A stretch of 35,773 nt of DNA from Culturomica sp. Lineage in GTDB: Bacteria; Bacteroidota; Bacteroidia; Bacteroidales; Marinifilaceae. The notes beneath the pieces were generated by a model. It did not search any database. It worked only from the letters and a program-made list of their open reading frames with translations, and was not told the origin of the DNA. This document shows, in pieces, positions 1-11,664 of this stretch (positions are counted from its first letter, which is position 1; each line of letters starts with the position of its first letter). The stretch is taken from the NCBI GenBank assembly GCA_031271755.1, contig JAISVB010000062.1:1-35773 (forward strand). Reading direction: 5' to 3'. The position numbers and the translations under genes are program-made.

Positions 1-953
1 AGCTTCTCCTCCTGCTCTTTCTGGTCCTCGTTCAACAGATTTTCATAAGAGTTCAGACGCGCTTTCCCCTTGGCCTGACGGGCTTTGGGAGCCATCCGTA
101 CCCACTCCAACTCCCGCTCCAGCGTTTTGCGCCGCTTGCTGGCTGTCTTCTCTTCCTGAGCCATCCGTTTGGTTTTCTGGTCCAACCAGGAGGAGTAGTT
201 TCCCTGCCACGGGATCCCTTCCCCACGATCCAACTCCAATATCCAGCCGGCTACGTGGTCTAAGAAATAGCGGTCGTGCGTCACGGCGATCACCGTACCC
301 GGATACTGTTTCAGGTGCTGCTCCAACCAATCGATCGACTCTGCATCCAGGTGGTTCGTCGGCTCGTCCAACAACAAAATATCGGGCTGCTGCAACAACA
401 ACCGGCACAACGCCACCCGGCGCCTCTCGCCGCCCGACAGGAGACTTACCGGCTGGTCTTCCGGCGGACAGCGGAGCGCATCCATCGCCCGTTCCAGCTT
501 ACTGTCTAAATTCCAGGCATCCGTCGCATCTATCTGATCCTGCAATTCCGCCTGGCGGGCAAACAACTTGTCCATCTTCTCCGCATCTTCGTAATACTCC
601 GGTTCCCCGAATTTCCGGTTGATCTCTTCGTACTCTTCCAACACATCGGTGATCGGTTTGACCCCTTCCATCACCACCTCCTTGACCGTTTTCCGCTCGT
701 CTAAATGAGGTTCCTGCTCCAAATACCCCACCGTATAGCCCGGCGAAAAAACCACCTCTCCCTGGTACTCCTTCTCCACACCGGCAATAATCTTCAACAA
801 CGTGGATTTTCCGGAACCGTTCAAACCGATAATGCCGATCTTGGCTCCGTAAAAAAAGGAGAGGTAAATATCTTTCAATACCTGCTTGTTGGACGGAGGA
901 AAGGTTTTACTCACCCCCACCATCGAAAAAATGATCTTTTTATCGTCGGCCAT
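1..953 (-). CDS. ettA: EttA-type ABC-F ATPase (3' end outside window)
   Basis: Minus-strand frame open from an ATG at 953 to the window edge, giving the first 317 residues of a protein that is usually about 555. The N-terminal ABC domain has Walker A GLNGSGKST (residues 43-51), signature LSGGERRR, Walker B ILLLDEPTNHLD and the switch histidine in VTHDRYFLDH. It is followed by the charged helical linker (WLDQKTKR onward) typical of ABC-F proteins. The opening residues closely resemble EttA, which binds the ribosomal E site and gates entry into the elongation cycle according to ATP/ADP. The second ATPase domain lies outside the window. It is divergent from fbp, with a candidate -7 box on the minus strand at 984-991. 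Family assignment is firm. EttA rather than another ABC-F subfamily is likely but rests on the N-terminal half only. Confidence 0.9.
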   Translation of the reverse strand, partial: MADDKKIIFSMVGVSKTFPPSNKQVLKDIYLSFFYGAKIGIIGLNGSGKSTLLKIIAGVEKEYQGEVVFSPGYTVGYLEQEPHLDERKTVKEVVMEGVKPITDVLEEYEEINRKFGEPEYYEDAEKMDKLFARQAELQDQIDATDAWNLDSKLERAMDALRCPPEDQPVSLLSGGERRRVALCRLLLQQPDILLLDEPTNHLDAESIDWLEQHLKQYPGTVIAVTHDRYFLDHVAGWILELDRGEGIPWQGNYSSWLDQKTKRMAQEEKTASKRRKTLERELEWVRMAPKARQAKGKARLNSYENLLNEDQKEQEEK

Positions 954-983
954 GTGTGTTTCTGTTTTAGAGATTAGCGGAGG

Positions 984-991
984 CAAAGATA
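984..991 (-). promoter_or_regulatory. Candidate -7 box for ettA
   Basis: TATCTTTG on the minus strand matches the Bacteroidota -7 consensus TAnnTTTG, about 30 nt upstream of the ettA start. The -33 element is weak: TTTC 20 nt upstream instead of TTTG. Confidence 0.5.
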
Positions 992-1088
992 CCTTTTAGA
1001 TTCAACTGCCGAAAGAATTGAGACGGATATGTCACAGGAAAGTGCCGGGTCGCCCTCTTTCCGGATCCCGGCATCAAAAAAGCAAACG

Positions 1089-1120
1089 TTTGCATTTTCT
1101 GCCGAATTAGCTTATATTTG
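1089..1120 (+). promoter_or_regulatory. fbp promoter (-33/-7)
   Basis: TTTG at 1089-1092, 20 nt, then TATATTTG at 1113-1120: an exact match to the Bacteroidota sigma factor consensus. It lies 25 nt upstream of the fbp start codon. Confidence 0.8.
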
Positions 1121-1145
1121 CGAGTATACTAACTAACCTGCCGCT

Positions 1146-2144
1146 ATGTACAAAGCAAACACCCTGAACCAGTTCATTACTGAACAGCAATCCGCGTATC
1201 CCGGCGCAACCGGGGATTTTTCCCGGTTATTGCACCATATCGGCATCGCCGCCAAAAAAGTGAACCGGCAGGTCAACAAAGCAGGGTTGGTGGATATCCT
1301 GGGACAGGCGGGAGGCAGCAATGTCCAGGGGGAGAACCAGCAAAAATTAGATGTCTATGCAGACGATACGTTCGTGAACGAACTCTGCGTGTGCGGCGAA
1401 TGCTGCGCCGCCGTATCGGAAGAGAAACAGGACACCATTATTTTTAACAATCCCCTCCATAGCAACGCCAAATACATTGTCTGCATGGATCCCTTAGACG
1501 GATCGTCCAACATCGACGTCAACGTCTCCATCGGCACCATCTTCTCCATTTACCGGCGGATCTCCCCGGTCGGAACACCGGTTACGGAAGCGGATTTTTT
1601 GCAAAAGGGAAGCGACCAGGTGGCCGCCGGATACATCATCTACGGTTCGTCGACCGTGTTGGTCTACACGGTGGGGCAGGGAGTGAACGGATTTACTTTA
1701 GACCCTTCCATCGGGGAGTTCTGCCTCTCCCATCCCGCCATCAAAACTCCCAAAAACGGCGTTATCTACTCCATCAACGAAGGGAACTACATCAAATTCC
1801 CCGACGGCGTCAAAAAATACATCAAATATTGCCAGGAAAACGATCCGGACACCCACCGTCCGTTCGTATCCCGGTACATCGGTTCGCTGGTGGCCGACGT
1901 ACACCGGAACCTGTTGAAAGGCGGCCTGTTCCTCTATCCGGAAACAGAATTTTACCCCCGGGGAAAATTGAGGCTGATGTACGAATGCAATCCGATCGCC
2001 TACCTTCTCGAACAGGCCGGAGGGGTTGCCACAGACGGGAAGCAACGGATCTTGGACATCGCTCCCGAATACATCCACCAAAGAAGCCCGTTCTACACAG
2101 GCTCCCCCGATATGGTAAACAAATTGCTCGAATTTTTGGGCTGA
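1146..2144 (+). CDS. fbp: Class I fructose-1,6-bisphosphatase
   Basis: The enzyme hydrolyses fructose 1,6-bisphosphate to fructose 6-phosphate in gluconeogenesis. The product is 332 residues, the usual length of class I FBPases. It carries the metal/phosphate motif DPLDGSSN (residues 115-122), the upstream [12 protein letters not shown] segment that contributes acidic metal ligands, and the C-terminal substrate-binding stretch [20 protein letters not shown]. Bacteroidota more often have the class III enzyme, so a class I enzyme is worth noting but not exceptional. The start at 1146 is fixed by the consensus promoter just upstream. It ends 19 bp before the convergent DUF3467 gene; a short ATCCC/GGGAT inverted repeat (2144-2159) sits in that gap without a T-run. 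Confidence 0.95.
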   Translation: MYKANTLNQFITEQQSAYPGATGDFSRLLHHIGIAAKKVNRQVNKAGLVDILGQAGGSNVQGENQQKLDVYADDTFVNELCVCGECCAAVSEEKQDTIIFNNPLHSNAKYIVCMDPLDGSSNIDVNVSIGTIFSIYRRISPVGTPVTEADFLQKGSDQVAAGYIIYGSSTVLVYTVGQGVNGFTLDPSIGEFCLSHPAIKTPKNGVIYSINEGNYIKFPDGVKKYIKYCQENDPDTHRPFVSRYIGSLVADVHRNLLKGGLFLYPETEFYPRGKLRLMYECNPIAYLLEQAGGVATDGKQRILDIAPEYIHQRSPFYTGSPDMVNKLLEFLG

Positions 2145-2163
2145 TCCCCCGGCCGGGATTCCG

Positions 2164-2475
2164 TTACGCCTCTCCCTTGGAATCTAAGTTTAAAGGGAAT
2201 CCCGCCGACCGGTTCTCCTCCGGGAAATTGATCTTTCCGTGCATCTGTTCGTACTTCCGGATGTTGTCCTGCAAAGCGAGCATCAGCCGTTTGGCATGTT
2301 CCGGGGTGAGGATGATCCGGCTCTTTACCTCCGCCTTCGGGACCCCCGGCATGATCCGCACAAAATCCACAATAAACTCCGAAGTCGAATGCGAAATAAC
2401 CGCCAGATTCGCGTAAATTCCCTGAGCGATCTCGTGGTTCAGTTCTATATCCAACTGTTGTTTTTTCTCTTCCAT
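2164..2475 (-). CDS. DUF3467 family protein
   Basis: A 103-residue acidic/basic protein without membrane segments. The pattern (ANLAVISHSTSEFIVDF followed by KAEVKSRIILTPEHAKRLMLALQDNI) is that of the DUF3467 family, conserved in Bacteroidota and often found directly downstream of rpoC, as here. Its molecular role is not established. It lies 62 bp after the rpoC stop, beyond a strong terminator, so expression probably depends on read-through or on a start site that I could not identify in the gap. Confidence 0.8.
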   Translation of the reverse strand: MEEKKQQLDIELNHEIAQGIYANLAVISHSTSEFIVDFVRIMPGVPKAEVKSRIILTPEHAKRLMLALQDNIRKYEQMHGKINFPEENRSAGFPLNLDSKGEA

Positions 2476-2506
2476 AACCGTAGTTTTTAACAGTTATACA
2501 TCTGTG

Positions 2507-2536
2507 AAAAAAAGGCGCCGGAACCGGCGCCTTTTT
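2507..2536 (-). terminator. Terminator after rpoC
   Basis: GGCGCCG (2514-2520), loop GAAC, CGGCGCC (2525-2531), flanked by seven A (2507-2513) and five T (2532-2536), so it could act in both directions. On the minus strand it begins 2 nt after the rpoC stop and closes the rpoBC transcript. Confidence 0.9.
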
Positions 2537-2537
2537 C

Positions 2538-5500
2538 TTATCTGGATAATTGCTCCATTTCGTCTTTTGCCCCTACGACCAATCCCTTGAACTCTTTCAT
2601 ACCGGTACCTACCGGGATCAGGTGACCGCAGATCACGTTCTCCTTCAACCCTTCCAGCGGATCCACCTTTCCGTAGATCGCCGCTTCGTTCAGTACCTTG
2701 GTGGTTTCCTGGAAAGAAGCCGCCGAGATAAAACTGGAGGTCTGCAGCGCCGCCCGGGTAATTCCCTGCAACACCTGCGCAGAAGTCGCCGGCACGGCAT
2801 CCCGCGCCTGTACGGTCTTCAGGTCTCTTCGTTTCAACTGGGAGTTGATGTCCCGCAAGGTGCGCACCGAAATGATCTGGCCCGGTTTCACCCGGTCGGA
2901 ATCTCCGGCATCCAGCACCACTTTCTTGCCGAACATCTCATCGTTCTCTCCCATGAATTCGGCTTTGTCCACGATCTGGTTTTCCAAAAAGCGCGTATCG
3001 CCGGAATCCTGGATCAGCACCTTCCGCATCATCTGGTGTACGATGATCTCGAAATGCTTGTCGTTGATCTTTACCCCCTGCATCCGGTACACATCCTGCA
3101 CCTCGTTCACAATGTACTCCTGCACCTTGATCGGCCCCTCGATATTCAGAATATCGGTCGGCGTGATCGCTCCGTCCGAGAGCGGCGTACCGGCGCGTAC
3201 ATAGTCGTTCTCCTGCACCAATATCTGCTTGGTCAACGAAACTAAGTATTTCTTCACCTCTCCGGCTTTGGAAGTAATGATGATCTCCCGGTTGCCGCGT
3301 TTCACCTTCCCGTACGTCACCTCTCCGTCGATTTCGGAAACAACTGCCGGATTGGAAGGATTGCGGGCCTCGAACAACTCGGTTACCCGCGGCAAACCTC
3401 CCGTGATGTCGCCGGCCTTTCCTACGGCTCTGGGAATCTTTACGATGGTGCTACCGGCTACGACTGTATCTCCCTCTTTCACAACGATGTGAGCGCCTAC
3501 GGGGAGATTGTAGCTCTTTATGACTGCCCCCTTCTTATCCTTGATCAGGATCGCAGGCGCTTTTGTTTTATCCCGGAAATCGGTGATCACCTTTTCGCGG
3601 AAACCGGTTATTTCGTCCGATTCCTCTTTAAAGGTCTCCCCTTCGATCAGGTTCTCTCCGGCCACTTTACCTCCAAATTCCGTAATGATCACCGCATTGA
3701 ACGGATCCCATTCGGAAAGCAGATCGCCTTTTTTCACCTCCTGTCCGTTCTTCACGAACACTTTGGCTCCGTAAGAGATGTTGTGGGTAACCAACACAAT
3801 GTTGGTGTTCTTGTCGATGATCCGGAGCTCCGTCAAACGGCCTACCACCACGTCGCATTTTTGCCCGTTCTCGGCGGTATAGGCCACCGAACGCATCTCT
3901 TCGAACTCTACATAGCCGTCGTATTTCGCCTTCAGGGAGTTTTCGCTGGAGATATTACCGGCGGTACCCCCCACGTGGAAAGTTCTCAATGTCAACTGCG
4001 TACCGGGTTCCCCGATCGACTGGGCGGCAATGGTTCCCACGGCTTCTCCCTTCTCTACCAACCGGCCGGTCGCCAGGTTGCGTCCGTAACATTTGGCGCA
4101 TACTCCTTTCTTTGCCTCGCAGGTCAGCACGGAACGCACCTCCAACCGTTCGATCGGAGAGTTGTCTATGGCTGCGGCTATCTCTTCCGTGATCTCCTCG
4201 CCCGATTTCACCAACAGTTCACCGGAATTCGGATGGTACACATCGTGTACGGAAACCCGTCCCAATATCCGTTCGTACAGGGAAGAAACGATCTCTTCGT
4301 TGTTTTTAATGGCAGAGATGGTAACGCCTCTCAACGTACCGCAATCCTCTTCCGTAATGGTAATGTCATTGGCCACATCCACCAGACGGCGGGTCAGGTA
4401 ACCGGCATCCGCCGTTTTCAGAGCGGTATCCGCCAACCCCTTACGCGCACCGTGGGTAGAGATAAAGTACTCCAATACCGAAAGCCCCTCCTTGAAGTTC
4501 GCCAGGATCGGATTTTCAATGATCTGGCCCCCGGTTGCCCCGGATTTCTGAGGTTTGGCCATCAAACCGCGCATACCGCCCAACTGGCGGATCTGTTCCC
4601 GCGATCCGCGAGCGCCGGAATCCAACATCATATAGATGGAGTTGAACCCCTGCTTGTCGCCGGCCAACTGTTTCATCAGCGTGGAGGTCAGGTTCGCATT
4701 CACGTGCGTCCAGATATCGATGATCTGGTTGTAGCGCTCGTTGTTGGTAATGAACCCCATGTTGTAGTTCGCCATCACCTCGTCCACCTGCTGGTACCCT
4801 TCGTCCAGCAAAGCGTTCTTTTCATCGGGCACCACCACATCCTCCAGATTGAAGGAGAGTCCGCCTTCGAATGCCTTGCGGTATCCCAGGTCTTTGATGT
4901 CGTCCAAAAATTTGGCCGTCACATCCACTCCGCAGATCTTGAACACATCCCCGATGATGTCCCTCAGGGTTTTCTTGGTGATCAGCGCGTTGATATACGG
5001 GAAATTTTTCGGACGGAATTCATTCAGCATGATCCGGCCGACCGTTGTTTCAACGATGTGTTTGTACGGGTTTCCGTCTTTGTCCACGTCGTCGATCTTC
5101 ACTTTGATCTCTGCGTGCAGATCCACCGCCTTCTCGTTCAGTGCGATCACCACTTCTTCGGGAGAGTAGAAGGTCAACCCTTCTCCCTTCACCCCTTTTT
5201 TCGCTTTGGTGATGTAATACAATCCCAACACCATGTCCTGCGAAGGAACGGTGATCGGTGCGCCGTTGGCCGGATTCAAAACGTTGTGCGCACACAACAT
5301 CAGGATCTGCGCCTCCAAAATAGCTTCGTTCCCTAACGGGAGGTGTACGGCCATCTGGTCACCGTCGAAGTCGGCGTTAAACCCGGTACAGGCCAACGGG
5401 TGCAGGCGGATCGCCTTCCCCTCGATCAACTTCGGCTGAAACGCCTGGATCCCCAGACGGTGAAGCGTAGGAGCCCGGTTCAACAGCACGGGGTGTCCTT

Positions 5501-6788
5501 TCAACACATTTTCCAGAATGTCCCATACCACCGGATCACGCCGGTCTACGATCTTTTTGGCGCTCTTGACCGTTTTCACGATCCCGCGTTCAATCAACTT
5601 GCGGATAATGAACGGCATATACAATTCGGCCGCCATGTCTTTCGGCAAACCACATTCGTGCATTTTCAGGTCGGGGCCTACCACGATCACCGAACGGGCG
5701 GAGTAGTCCACCCGTTTACCGAGCAGGTTCTGACGGAAACGTCCCTGTTTCCCTTTCAAACTGTCGGAGAGGGATTTCAGCGGACGGTTGTTCTCGATCT
5801 TGACCGCATTGGATTTGCGGGAGTTGTCAAAAAGCGAATCCACCGCCTCCTGCAACATGCGTTTCTCGTTGCGCAGGATCACATCCGGAGCCTTGATCTC
5901 GATCAACCGTTTCAAACGGTTGTTCCGGATGATGACACGGCGGTAGAGGTCGTTCAGGTCGGAAGTGGCAAAGCGGCCGCCGTCCAACGGAACCAACGGG
6001 CGCAACTCCGGCGGGATCACCGCCAACACCTTCACGATCATCCACTCCGGCTTGTTCACCTCTTTGCTCTCCCGGAATGCTTCCACCACCTGCAAGCGTT
6101 TCAGCGCCTCATTCTTACGCTGCTGGGAAGTTTCCGTGTTGGCTTTGTGGCGCAAATCGTACGACAGATCGTCCAGATTTAAACGTTCCAGCAACATGCC
6201 GATGGCTTCGGCCCCCATCTTCGCAATGAATTTCTGGGGATCTTCGTCATCCAGATGCTGATTTTCCGCCGGCAGGGCATCCATGTAATCCATGTACTCC
6301 TCTTCGGTCAGGAAATCCAGTGTATTCAATTTATCGGACAACACCCCCGGCTGTACCACCACATACCTTTCGTAGTAAATGACAGCATCCAATTTCTTGG
6401 AAGGCAACCCCAGCAGGTAACCGATCTTATTCGGCAGGGATTTGAAGTACCAGATGTGCGCCACCGGCACCACTAACTGGATATGTCCCATCCGCTCTCT
6501 CCGCACCTTTTTTTCCGTCACTTCCACCCCGCACCGGTCGCATACGATCCCTTTGTAACGGATACGCTTGTATTTTCCGCAATGGCACTCGTAATCTTTT
6601 ACCGGCCCGAAGATCCGTTCGCAGAACAGACCGTCGCGTTCGGGTTTGTAAGTCCGGTAGTTGATCGTTTCCGGTTTCAACACCTGGCCGCTGGAGTGTT
6701 CCAGGATCTCCTCCGGAGAGGCCAGTCCGATCGCTATTTTGGTAAAGCTTTTAGGCTTATTGGTATTACTCTCTTTTCTAAAGGCCAT
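2538..6788 (-). CDS. rpoC: RNA polymerase beta' subunit
   Basis: The product is 1416 residues, the usual size in Bacteroidota. It is the clamp-forming large subunit of RNA polymerase. The N-terminal zinc site has C68, C70, C83 and C86. The catalytic magnesium loop NADFDGD is at residues 471-477. The second zinc-binding site is seen in the [13 protein letters not shown] segment of the C-terminal half, followed by the trigger-loop region ([25 protein letters not shown], quoted in pieces: [10 protein letters not shown]). It starts 2 nt after the rpoB stop, so the two are translationally coupled and cotranscribed. No frameshift or missing motif was seen. Confidence 0.99.
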   Translation of the reverse strand: MAFRKESNTNKPKSFTKIAIGLASPEEILEHSSGQVLKPETINYRTYKPERDGLFCERIFGPVKDYECHCGKYKRIRYKGIVCDRCGVEVTEKKVRRERMGHIQLVVPVAHIWYFKSLPNKIGYLLGLPSKKLDAVIYYERYVVVQPGVLSDKLNTLDFLTEEEYMDYMDALPAENQHLDDEDPQKFIAKMGAEAIGMLLERLNLDDLSYDLRHKANTETSQQRKNEALKRLQVVEAFRESKEVNKPEWMIVKVLAVIPPELRPLVPLDGGRFATSDLNDLYRRVIIRNNRLKRLIEIKAPDVILRNEKRMLQEAVDSLFDNSRKSNAVKIENNRPLKSLSDSLKGKQGRFRQNLLGKRVDYSARSVIVVGPDLKMHECGLPKDMAAELYMPFIIRKLIERGIVKTVKSAKKIVDRRDPVVWDILENVLKGHPVLLNRAPTLHRLGIQAFQPKLIEGKAIRLHPLACTGFNADFDGDQMAVHLPLGNEAILEAQILMLCAHNVLNPANGAPITVPSQDMVLGLYYITKAKKGVKGEGLTFYSPEEVVIALNEKAVDLHAEIKVKIDDVDKDGNPYKHIVETTVGRIMLNEFRPKNFPYINALITKKTLRDIIGDVFKICGVDVTAKFLDDIKDLGYRKAFEGGLSFNLEDVVVPDEKNALLDEGYQQVDEVMANYNMGFITNNERYNQIIDIWTHVNANLTSTLMKQLAGDKQGFNSIYMMLDSGARGSREQIRQLGGMRGLMAKPQKSGATGGQIIENPILANFKEGLSVLEYFISTHGARKGLADTALKTADAGYLTRRLVDVANDITITEEDCGTLRGVTISAIKNNEEIVSSLYERILGRVSVHDVYHPNSGELLVKSGEEITEEIAAAIDNSPIERLEVRSVLTCEAKKGVCAKCYGRNLATGRLVEKGEAVGTIAAQSIGEPGTQLTLRTFHVGGTAGNISSENSLKAKYDGYVEFEEMRSVAYTAENGQKCDVVVGRLTELRIIDKNTNIVLVTHNISYGAKVFVKNGQEVKKGDLLSEWDPFNAVIITEFGGKVAGENLIEGETFKEESDEITGFREKVITDFRDKTKAPAILIKDKKGAVIKSYNLPVGAHIVVKEGDTVVAGSTIVKIPRAVGKAGDITGGLPRVTELFEARNPSNPAVVSEIDGEVTYGKVKRGNREIIITSKAGEVKKYLVSLTKQILVQENDYVRAGTPLSDGAITPTDILNIEGPIKVQEYIVNEVQDVYRMQGVKINDKHFEIIVHQMMRKVLIQDSGDTRFLENQIVDKAEFMGENDEMFGKKVVLDAGDSDRVKPGQIISVRTLRDINSQLKRRDLKTVQARDAVPATSAQVLQGITRAALQTSSFISAASFQETTKVLNEAAIYGKVDPLEGLKENVICGHLIPVGTGMKEFKGLVVGAKDEMEQLSR

Positions 6789-6790
6789 AA

Positions 6791-9700
6791 TTATATCAAA
6801 TTAACGCTTAAACCTAATCCTCTCAACTCATGCAACAACACATTGAACGACTCGGGCAATCCCGGCGCAGGCATCGGCTCGCCTTTAACGATATGTTCGT
6901 AAGTCTTGGTTCTTCCGATCACATCGTCCGATTTAACCGTCAGGATCTCCTGCAGGATGTGCGACGCTCCGAAAGCTTCCAGAGCCCATACCTCCATCTC
7001 CCCGAAACGCTGTCCCCCGAACTGGGCTTTCCCTCCGAGCGGCTGCTGGGTGATCAGGGAGTACGGCCCGATGGAACGGGCGTGCATCTTGTCGTCGACC
7101 ATGTGTCCCAATTTCAGCATGTAGGTCACCCCTACCGTCGCCTGCTGGTCAAAGCGTTCGCCGGTACCGCCGTCGTACAGGTAAGTTGTCCCGTACTGCG
7201 GCACACCGGCCTTCTCCGTGTAGGCGTTGATCTGATCCAGATCAGCTCCGTCAAAGATCGGCGTGGCAAACTTGTATCCCAACTCTTTTCCGGCCCAACC
7301 CAACACAGCTTCGAACACCTGTCCGAGGTTCATACGGGAAGGTACTCCCAGCGGGTTCAGACAGATATCCACCGGCGTTCCGTCCGCCAGGAACGGCATG
7401 TCTTCCACCCGGACTACACGGGATACGATCCCCTTGTTACCGTGGCGGCCGGCCATCTTGTCACCGATCTGCAATTTGCGTTTCTTGGCCACATAGACCT
7501 TGGCCATCTTGATGATACCGGTCGGAAGCTCGTCCCCAACAGTAGCGTTGTACTTCTTCCGCTTCATCTGCCCCTCGATCCCCTTATACCGGATCACATA
7601 GTTGTGCAGCAGATCCCGGATCATGTCGTTTTTCTGCTTATCGGTCGTCCATTTGTTGGGGTTGATCTCCAACATGTTCAATCCCTGCAAAGTTTTCAGG
7701 GTAAATTTGACGCCTTTCTGTATCACATCCTCGTTCAGGTAATTTTTCACTCCCTGAGAGGTTTTTCCATTGGTCAGTTCGAACAGTTTTTCGATCAGCA
7801 CCTCGTTCAGATCGGCCACCTGCCGGTTGAACTGCTCGTCGATCTCCGCCAGCAGGGTTTTGCCCGTCGCTTTCGATTTCCGGTCGCCCACCAATCGCTG
7901 GAACAGTTTTTTGTCGACGATCACCCCTCTCAACGAAGGAGTCGCCTTCAACGACGCATCTTTCACATCCCCGGCCTTGTCTCCGAAAATGGCGCGCAAC
8001 AGTTTTTCTTCCGGACTGGGATCCGACTCTCCCTTCGGAGTGATCTTCCCGATCAGGATATCCCCCGGCTCAATGCGGGCGCCGATGCGGATCATACCGT
8101 TTTCATCCAAATGCTTGGTCGCCTCCTCGCTCACGTTCGGAATATCGGCAGTCAACTCTTCCAAGCCCCGTTTCGTTTCCCGAACCTCCAACGAATACTC
8201 GTCCACGTGTACGGAGGTGAACACATCGTTCCGCACAATGTTTTCCGAGATCACGATAGCGTCTTCGTAGTTATAACCTTTCCAGGGCATGTACGCCACT
8301 TTCAGGTTGCGTCCCAACGCCAGCTCGCCTGCCTCGGAAGAGTACCCCTCCGTCAGGATCTGCCCCTCCTTCACCCGGTTCCCTTTCCGAACGATCGGAC
8401 GCAGGGTAATGGTCGTGCTCTGGTTGGTGCGTTTGTATTTGGGTAAAGAATACTCTTTGGTATCCCCGTCAAAACTCACAAAACGTTCGTCTTCCGTCAT
8501 GTCGTACTTCACCACGATCCGGCAACCGTCCACATACTCCACAACACCGGGACCTTCCGCTACGATCTGCGTACGGGAGTCCCGCACCAAAGCCCCTTCC
8601 AGACCGGTTCCCACGATCGGGGATTCCGGCCTGATGATCGGAACAGCCTGGCGCATCATGTTGGAGCCCATCAGGGCGCGGTTGGCGTCGTCGTGTTCCA
8701 GAAAGGGGATCAGGGAAGCCGCAATAGAAGCGATCTGATTGGGCGCTACGTCCATCAAATCCACTTTTTCCACCTCTTCCAACGGGAAATCACTATCCTG
8801 ACGGGATTTTACCCGTTTGTCTACAAAATTTCCCTGATCGTCGATCTGAGCATTGGCCTGTGCAATGATCAATCCCTCCTCTTCTTCCGCAGAAAGGTAC
8901 TTCACCCCTCCCGGAGAGAGGTCGACAACCGCGTTGTTTACCCGGCGGTAGGGAGTTTCGATAAAACCCAGATCGTTGATCTTGGCATACACGCACAACG
9001 AGGAGATCAAACCGATGTTCGGCCCTTCGGGCGTTTCAATCGGGCAAAGCCGCCCGTAGTGCGTATAGTGTACGTCGCGCACTTCAAATCCGGCGCGTTC
9101 GCGGGAAAGCCCCCCCGGACCAAGCGCAGACATACGGCGCTTGTGCGTGATCTCCGCCAGCGGGTTGGTCTGATCCATAAACTGAGAGAGGGCATTCGTC
9201 CCGAAGAATGAATTAATCACAGAAGAAAGTATCTTCGAATTGATCAGATCCACGGGGGTAAACACCTCGTTGTCGCGGACATTCATCCGTTCGCGGATGG
9301 TTCTGGCCATACGCGCCAAACCGACCCCGAACTGGTTATACAACTGTTCCCCGACCGTCCGGACGCGCCGGTTGCTGAGGTGGTCGATATCATCCACATC
9401 CGTCCTGGCATTCAGCAGCTTGATCAGATATTTGATGATCTCGATAATATCTTCCTTGGTCAGAACACGCACATCTGTATCCGTGTTCAAACCGAGTTTT
9501 TTGTTTAATTTGTAACGACCTACATCTCCGAGGTCATACCGTTTGTCCGAAAAAAACAATTTATCGATCACGTCCCGCGCCGTCGCCTCGTCGGGCGGCT
9601 CGGAACTGCGTAATTGCCTGTAAATGTACAGTACTGCTTCTTTCTCCGAATTACACGGATCTTTTTGCAGCGTATTGTAAATGATGGCGTAATCCGCCAG

Positions 9701-10603
9701 ATTCTGCTTCTCTTTGTGCAACAGGATGGTTTTGGCGCCGGATTCCACAATGTCCTCGATGTGCTCGTTCTCCAGGACGGTTTCACGATCCACAATGATC
9801 TCGTTCCGCTCGATGGAAACCACTTCGCCCGTATCCTCGTCCACAAAATCCTCCGTCCAAGTCTTCAAAACACGCGCAGCCAAACGGCGACCCACAACTT
9901 TTTTCAAGCCGGTCTTGGAGACATTTATTTCATCCGCCAATCCGAAAATCTCCAGGATATCCTTGTCCGTCTCAAAACCGATGGCACGCAAAAGGGTTGT
10001 TACGGGTAATTTTTTCTTCCGGTCGATATACGCATACATCACATTATTGATGTCCGTGGCGAACTCGATCCAGGATCCCTTGAAAGGAATGATCCGGGCG
10101 GAATACAGTTTAGTACCGTTCGCATGAACGCTTTGCCCGAAAAAGACGCCCGGCGATCTGTGCAACTGGGAAACGATCACACGTTCCGCACCATTGATCA
10201 CAAAAGTTCCTTTGGGTGTCATGTAGGGTACATTCCCCAGATAAACGTCTTCGATCACCGTATCGAAATCCTCGTGTTCGGGATCCGTACAGAAAAGTTT
10301 CAGTTTTGCTTTCAGAGGCGCACCGTAAGTCAGTCCCTGCTCCAAACACTCGTCAATCGTGTAGCGGGGAGGATCGATAAAATAATCGAGGAACTCCAGC
10401 ACAAAATTGTTACGGGTGTCGGTTATCGGAAAGTTCTCTTTGAAAACGGTGTAAAGGCCTTCGTTTTTTCTGTTTTCAGGGGTGGTGCCCAATTGAAAAA
10501 AGTCCTTGAAAGACTTTAACTGCACTTCCAGAAAATCAGGGTATTTAAACTGATTTTTCGTAGAGGCAAAACTTATTCGTTGATTTGAGTGATTTGAAGA
10601 CAT
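6791..10603 (-). CDS. rpoB: RNA polymerase beta subunit
   Basis: The product is 1270 residues. It forms the other half of the catalytic cleft of RNA polymerase. The rifampicin-binding region is intact: [19 protein letters not shown] then [20 protein letters not shown]. The residues corresponding to E. coli D516, H526 and S531 are D, H and S, so no common rifampicin-resistance substitution is present. The C-terminal segment has [12 protein letters not shown] and the conserved [19 protein letters not shown], which contacts beta'. The gene lies downstream of rplL after a 92-bp gap that contains a perfect 12-bp hairpin. Confidence 0.99.
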   Translation of the reverse strand: MSSNHSNQRISFASTKNQFKYPDFLEVQLKSFKDFFQLGTTPENRKNEGLYTVFKENFPITDTRNNFVLEFLDYFIDPPRYTIDECLEQGLTYGAPLKAKLKLFCTDPEHEDFDTVIEDVYLGNVPYMTPKGTFVINGAERVIVSQLHRSPGVFFGQSVHANGTKLYSARIIPFKGSWIEFATDINNVMYAYIDRKKKLPVTTLLRAIGFETDKDILEIFGLADEINVSKTGLKKVVGRRLAARVLKTWTEDFVDEDTGEVVSIERNEIIVDRETVLENEHIEDIVESGAKTILLHKEKQNLADYAIIYNTLQKDPCNSEKEAVLYIYRQLRSSEPPDEATARDVIDKLFFSDKRYDLGDVGRYKLNKKLGLNTDTDVRVLTKEDIIEIIKYLIKLLNARTDVDDIDHLSNRRVRTVGEQLYNQFGVGLARMARTIRERMNVRDNEVFTPVDLINSKILSSVINSFFGTNALSQFMDQTNPLAEITHKRRMSALGPGGLSRERAGFEVRDVHYTHYGRLCPIETPEGPNIGLISSLCVYAKINDLGFIETPYRRVNNAVVDLSPGGVKYLSAEEEEGLIIAQANAQIDDQGNFVDKRVKSRQDSDFPLEEVEKVDLMDVAPNQIASIAASLIPFLEHDDANRALMGSNMMRQAVPIIRPESPIVGTGLEGALVRDSRTQIVAEGPGVVEYVDGCRIVVKYDMTEDERFVSFDGDTKEYSLPKYKRTNQSTTITLRPIVRKGNRVKEGQILTEGYSSEAGELALGRNLKVAYMPWKGYNYEDAIVISENIVRNDVFTSVHVDEYSLEVRETKRGLEELTADIPNVSEEATKHLDENGMIRIGARIEPGDILIGKITPKGESDPSPEEKLLRAIFGDKAGDVKDASLKATPSLRGVIVDKKLFQRLVGDRKSKATGKTLLAEIDEQFNRQVADLNEVLIEKLFELTNGKTSQGVKNYLNEDVIQKGVKFTLKTLQGLNMLEINPNKWTTDKQKNDMIRDLLHNYVIRYKGIEGQMKRKKYNATVGDELPTGIIKMAKVYVAKKRKLQIGDKMAGRHGNKGIVSRVVRVEDMPFLADGTPVDICLNPLGVPSRMNLGQVFEAVLGWAGKELGYKFATPIFDGADLDQINAYTEKAGVPQYGTTYLYDGGTGERFDQQATVGVTYMLKLGHMVDDKMHARSIGPYSLITQQPLGGKAQFGGQRFGEMEVWALEAFGASHILQEILTVKSDDVIGRTKTYEHIVKGEPMPAPGLPESFNVLLHELRGLGLSVNLI

Positions 10604-10620
10604 CGAATTATTTTTTGGAA

Positions 10621-10673
10621 CCTAAACAATAGTAACGACAAAATGGTTTAGAGTCAAAAAATGACTCTAAACC
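10621..10673 (-). promoter_or_regulatory. rplL-rpoB intergenic hairpin with alternative partner
   Basis: On the minus strand GGTTTAGAGTCA (10673-10662) pairs perfectly over 12 bp with TGACTCTAAACC (10656-10645), with a five-T loop. It is followed by ATTTTG, a poor U-run. Downstream, GTTTAGG (10627-10621) can pair instead with CTAAAC of the 3' arm. In E. coli this gap holds an attenuator and an RNase III site. The same role here is inference. Confidence 0.6.
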
Positions 10674-10695
10674 TTTGAACCCGAACGGGCATGTG

Positions 10696-11073
10696 CTATT
10701 TAAGTTCAACTTCGGCTCCCGCTTCTTCCAGGGCTGCTTTCAGTGAATTGGCTTCATCTTTGGAAGCTTTTTCCTTCACCGGGGTCGGGGCTTTGTCCAC
10801 CAACTCTTTGGCTTCCTTCAATCCGAGACCGGTCAGTTCCTTCACCAATTTCACAACGCCCAACTTAGCAGCGCCGGCTGATTTCAGGATCACATCGAAT
10901 TCGGTCTGTTCCGCTTCGGCGGCAGCAGCGCCACCGGCTGCGGGTGCAGCCACAACAGCAGCAGCGGCAGCCGGTTCGATACCATACTCTTCTTTTAAGA
11001 TGTCAGCTAATTCTTTTACGTCTTTTACAGTCAGGTTCACTAATTCCTCTGCAAGTTTTTTCAAGTCTGCCAT
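10696..11073 (-). CDS. rplL: 50S ribosomal protein L7/L12 (bL12)
   Basis: The product is 125 residues, normal for bL12. It forms the ribosomal stalk that recruits translation GTPases. The N-terminal dimerisation helix region ([18 protein letters not shown]) is followed by an alanine-rich hinge (about residues 34-52). The C-terminal domain contains the GTPase-factor binding helix in [20 protein letters not shown]. It lies 44 bp after rplJ, the classic order for the stalk proteins, which assemble as L10(L12)n. An expression step between rplL and rpoB is suggested by the hairpin downstream. Confidence 0.98.
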   Translation of the reverse strand: MADLKKLAEELVNLTVKDVKELADILKEEYGIEPAAAAAVVAAPAAGGAAAAEAEQTEFDVILKSAGAAKLGVVKLVKELTGLGLKEAKELVDKAPTPVKEKASKDEANSLKAALEEAGAEVELK

Positions 11074-11117
11074 TTCAATAGATATTTAATTGTTTTTTAC
11101 TCTTGATAAATAATTTA

Positions 11118-11636
11118 TTACGCTCTATCTTCCAGTGTTTTCAACACACCACCGATAGTGTTCTTCCCTGATTCCAGCGCAGAAACCAGTCTTTGCATCG
11201 GGGCTTGCAACAGTCCGATCAGATCGCCCAGCAACTCCTCTTTCGATTTGACGCTGACCAAAGCTTCCAACTGGTTTTCACCCACATAGATACACTCTTC
11301 CACATAAGCAGCCTTCAATACGGGCTTGTCGTGACTTTTCCGGAACTCCTTGATCAGCTTGGCGGGAGCATTTCCCGTTTCGCTCAGCATGATCGCACTG
11401 GATCCTGCCAACACGCTGTAAAGTTCTTCGTAGTTGTTTTCCAATCCGTCAAGCGCTACTTTCAACAGGGTGTTTTTTACCTGTATCAGTTTGATCCCGG
11501 CTTTGAAACACTCCCTGCGCAAGGCTTGCGTAGCTTCTGCGTTCAATTCCGAAATATCGCTTACGTACAGATGTTTGTACGATTTGATCTGCTCGGTTAA
11601 ATTGTCTATGATTACTTGTTTTTCTTCCCTTTTCAT
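11118..11636 (-). CDS. rplJ: 50S ribosomal protein L10 (uL10)
   Basis: The product is 172 residues. uL10 anchors bL12 dimers on the stalk base and binds 23S rRNA next to uL11. The N-terminal rRNA-binding domain (about residues 1-130) includes ALRRECFKAGIKLIQVKNTL, and the C-terminal helix (LQAPMQRLVSALESGKNTIGG region) carries the L12-binding sites. Only 28 bp separate it from rplA, so there is no room for the long separate L10 leader known from other phyla. Autoregulation, if present, must act through a shorter element or from further upstream. Confidence 0.97.
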   Translation of the reverse strand: MKREEKQVIIDNLTEQIKSYKHLYVSDISELNAEATQALRRECFKAGIKLIQVKNTLLKVALDGLENNYEELYSVLAGSSAIMLSETGNAPAKLIKEFRKSHDKPVLKAAYVEECIYVGENQLEALVSVKSKEELLGDLIGLLQAPMQRLVSALESGKNTIGGVLKTLEDRA

Positions 11637-11664
11637 TCTACAACGATCCTTTAAAGGTTAATAA

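Noticed and set aside
3489-5336. Plus-strand frame of 615 codons antisense to rpoC
   Set aside because: It lies entirely on the opposite strand of the intact rpoC gene. Its length comes from GC-rich codon bias; the protein has no recognisable domain.
6830-8446. Plus-strand frame of 538 codons antisense to rpoB
   Set aside because: Shadow of rpoB with no family resemblance, no promoter and no plausible initiation region.
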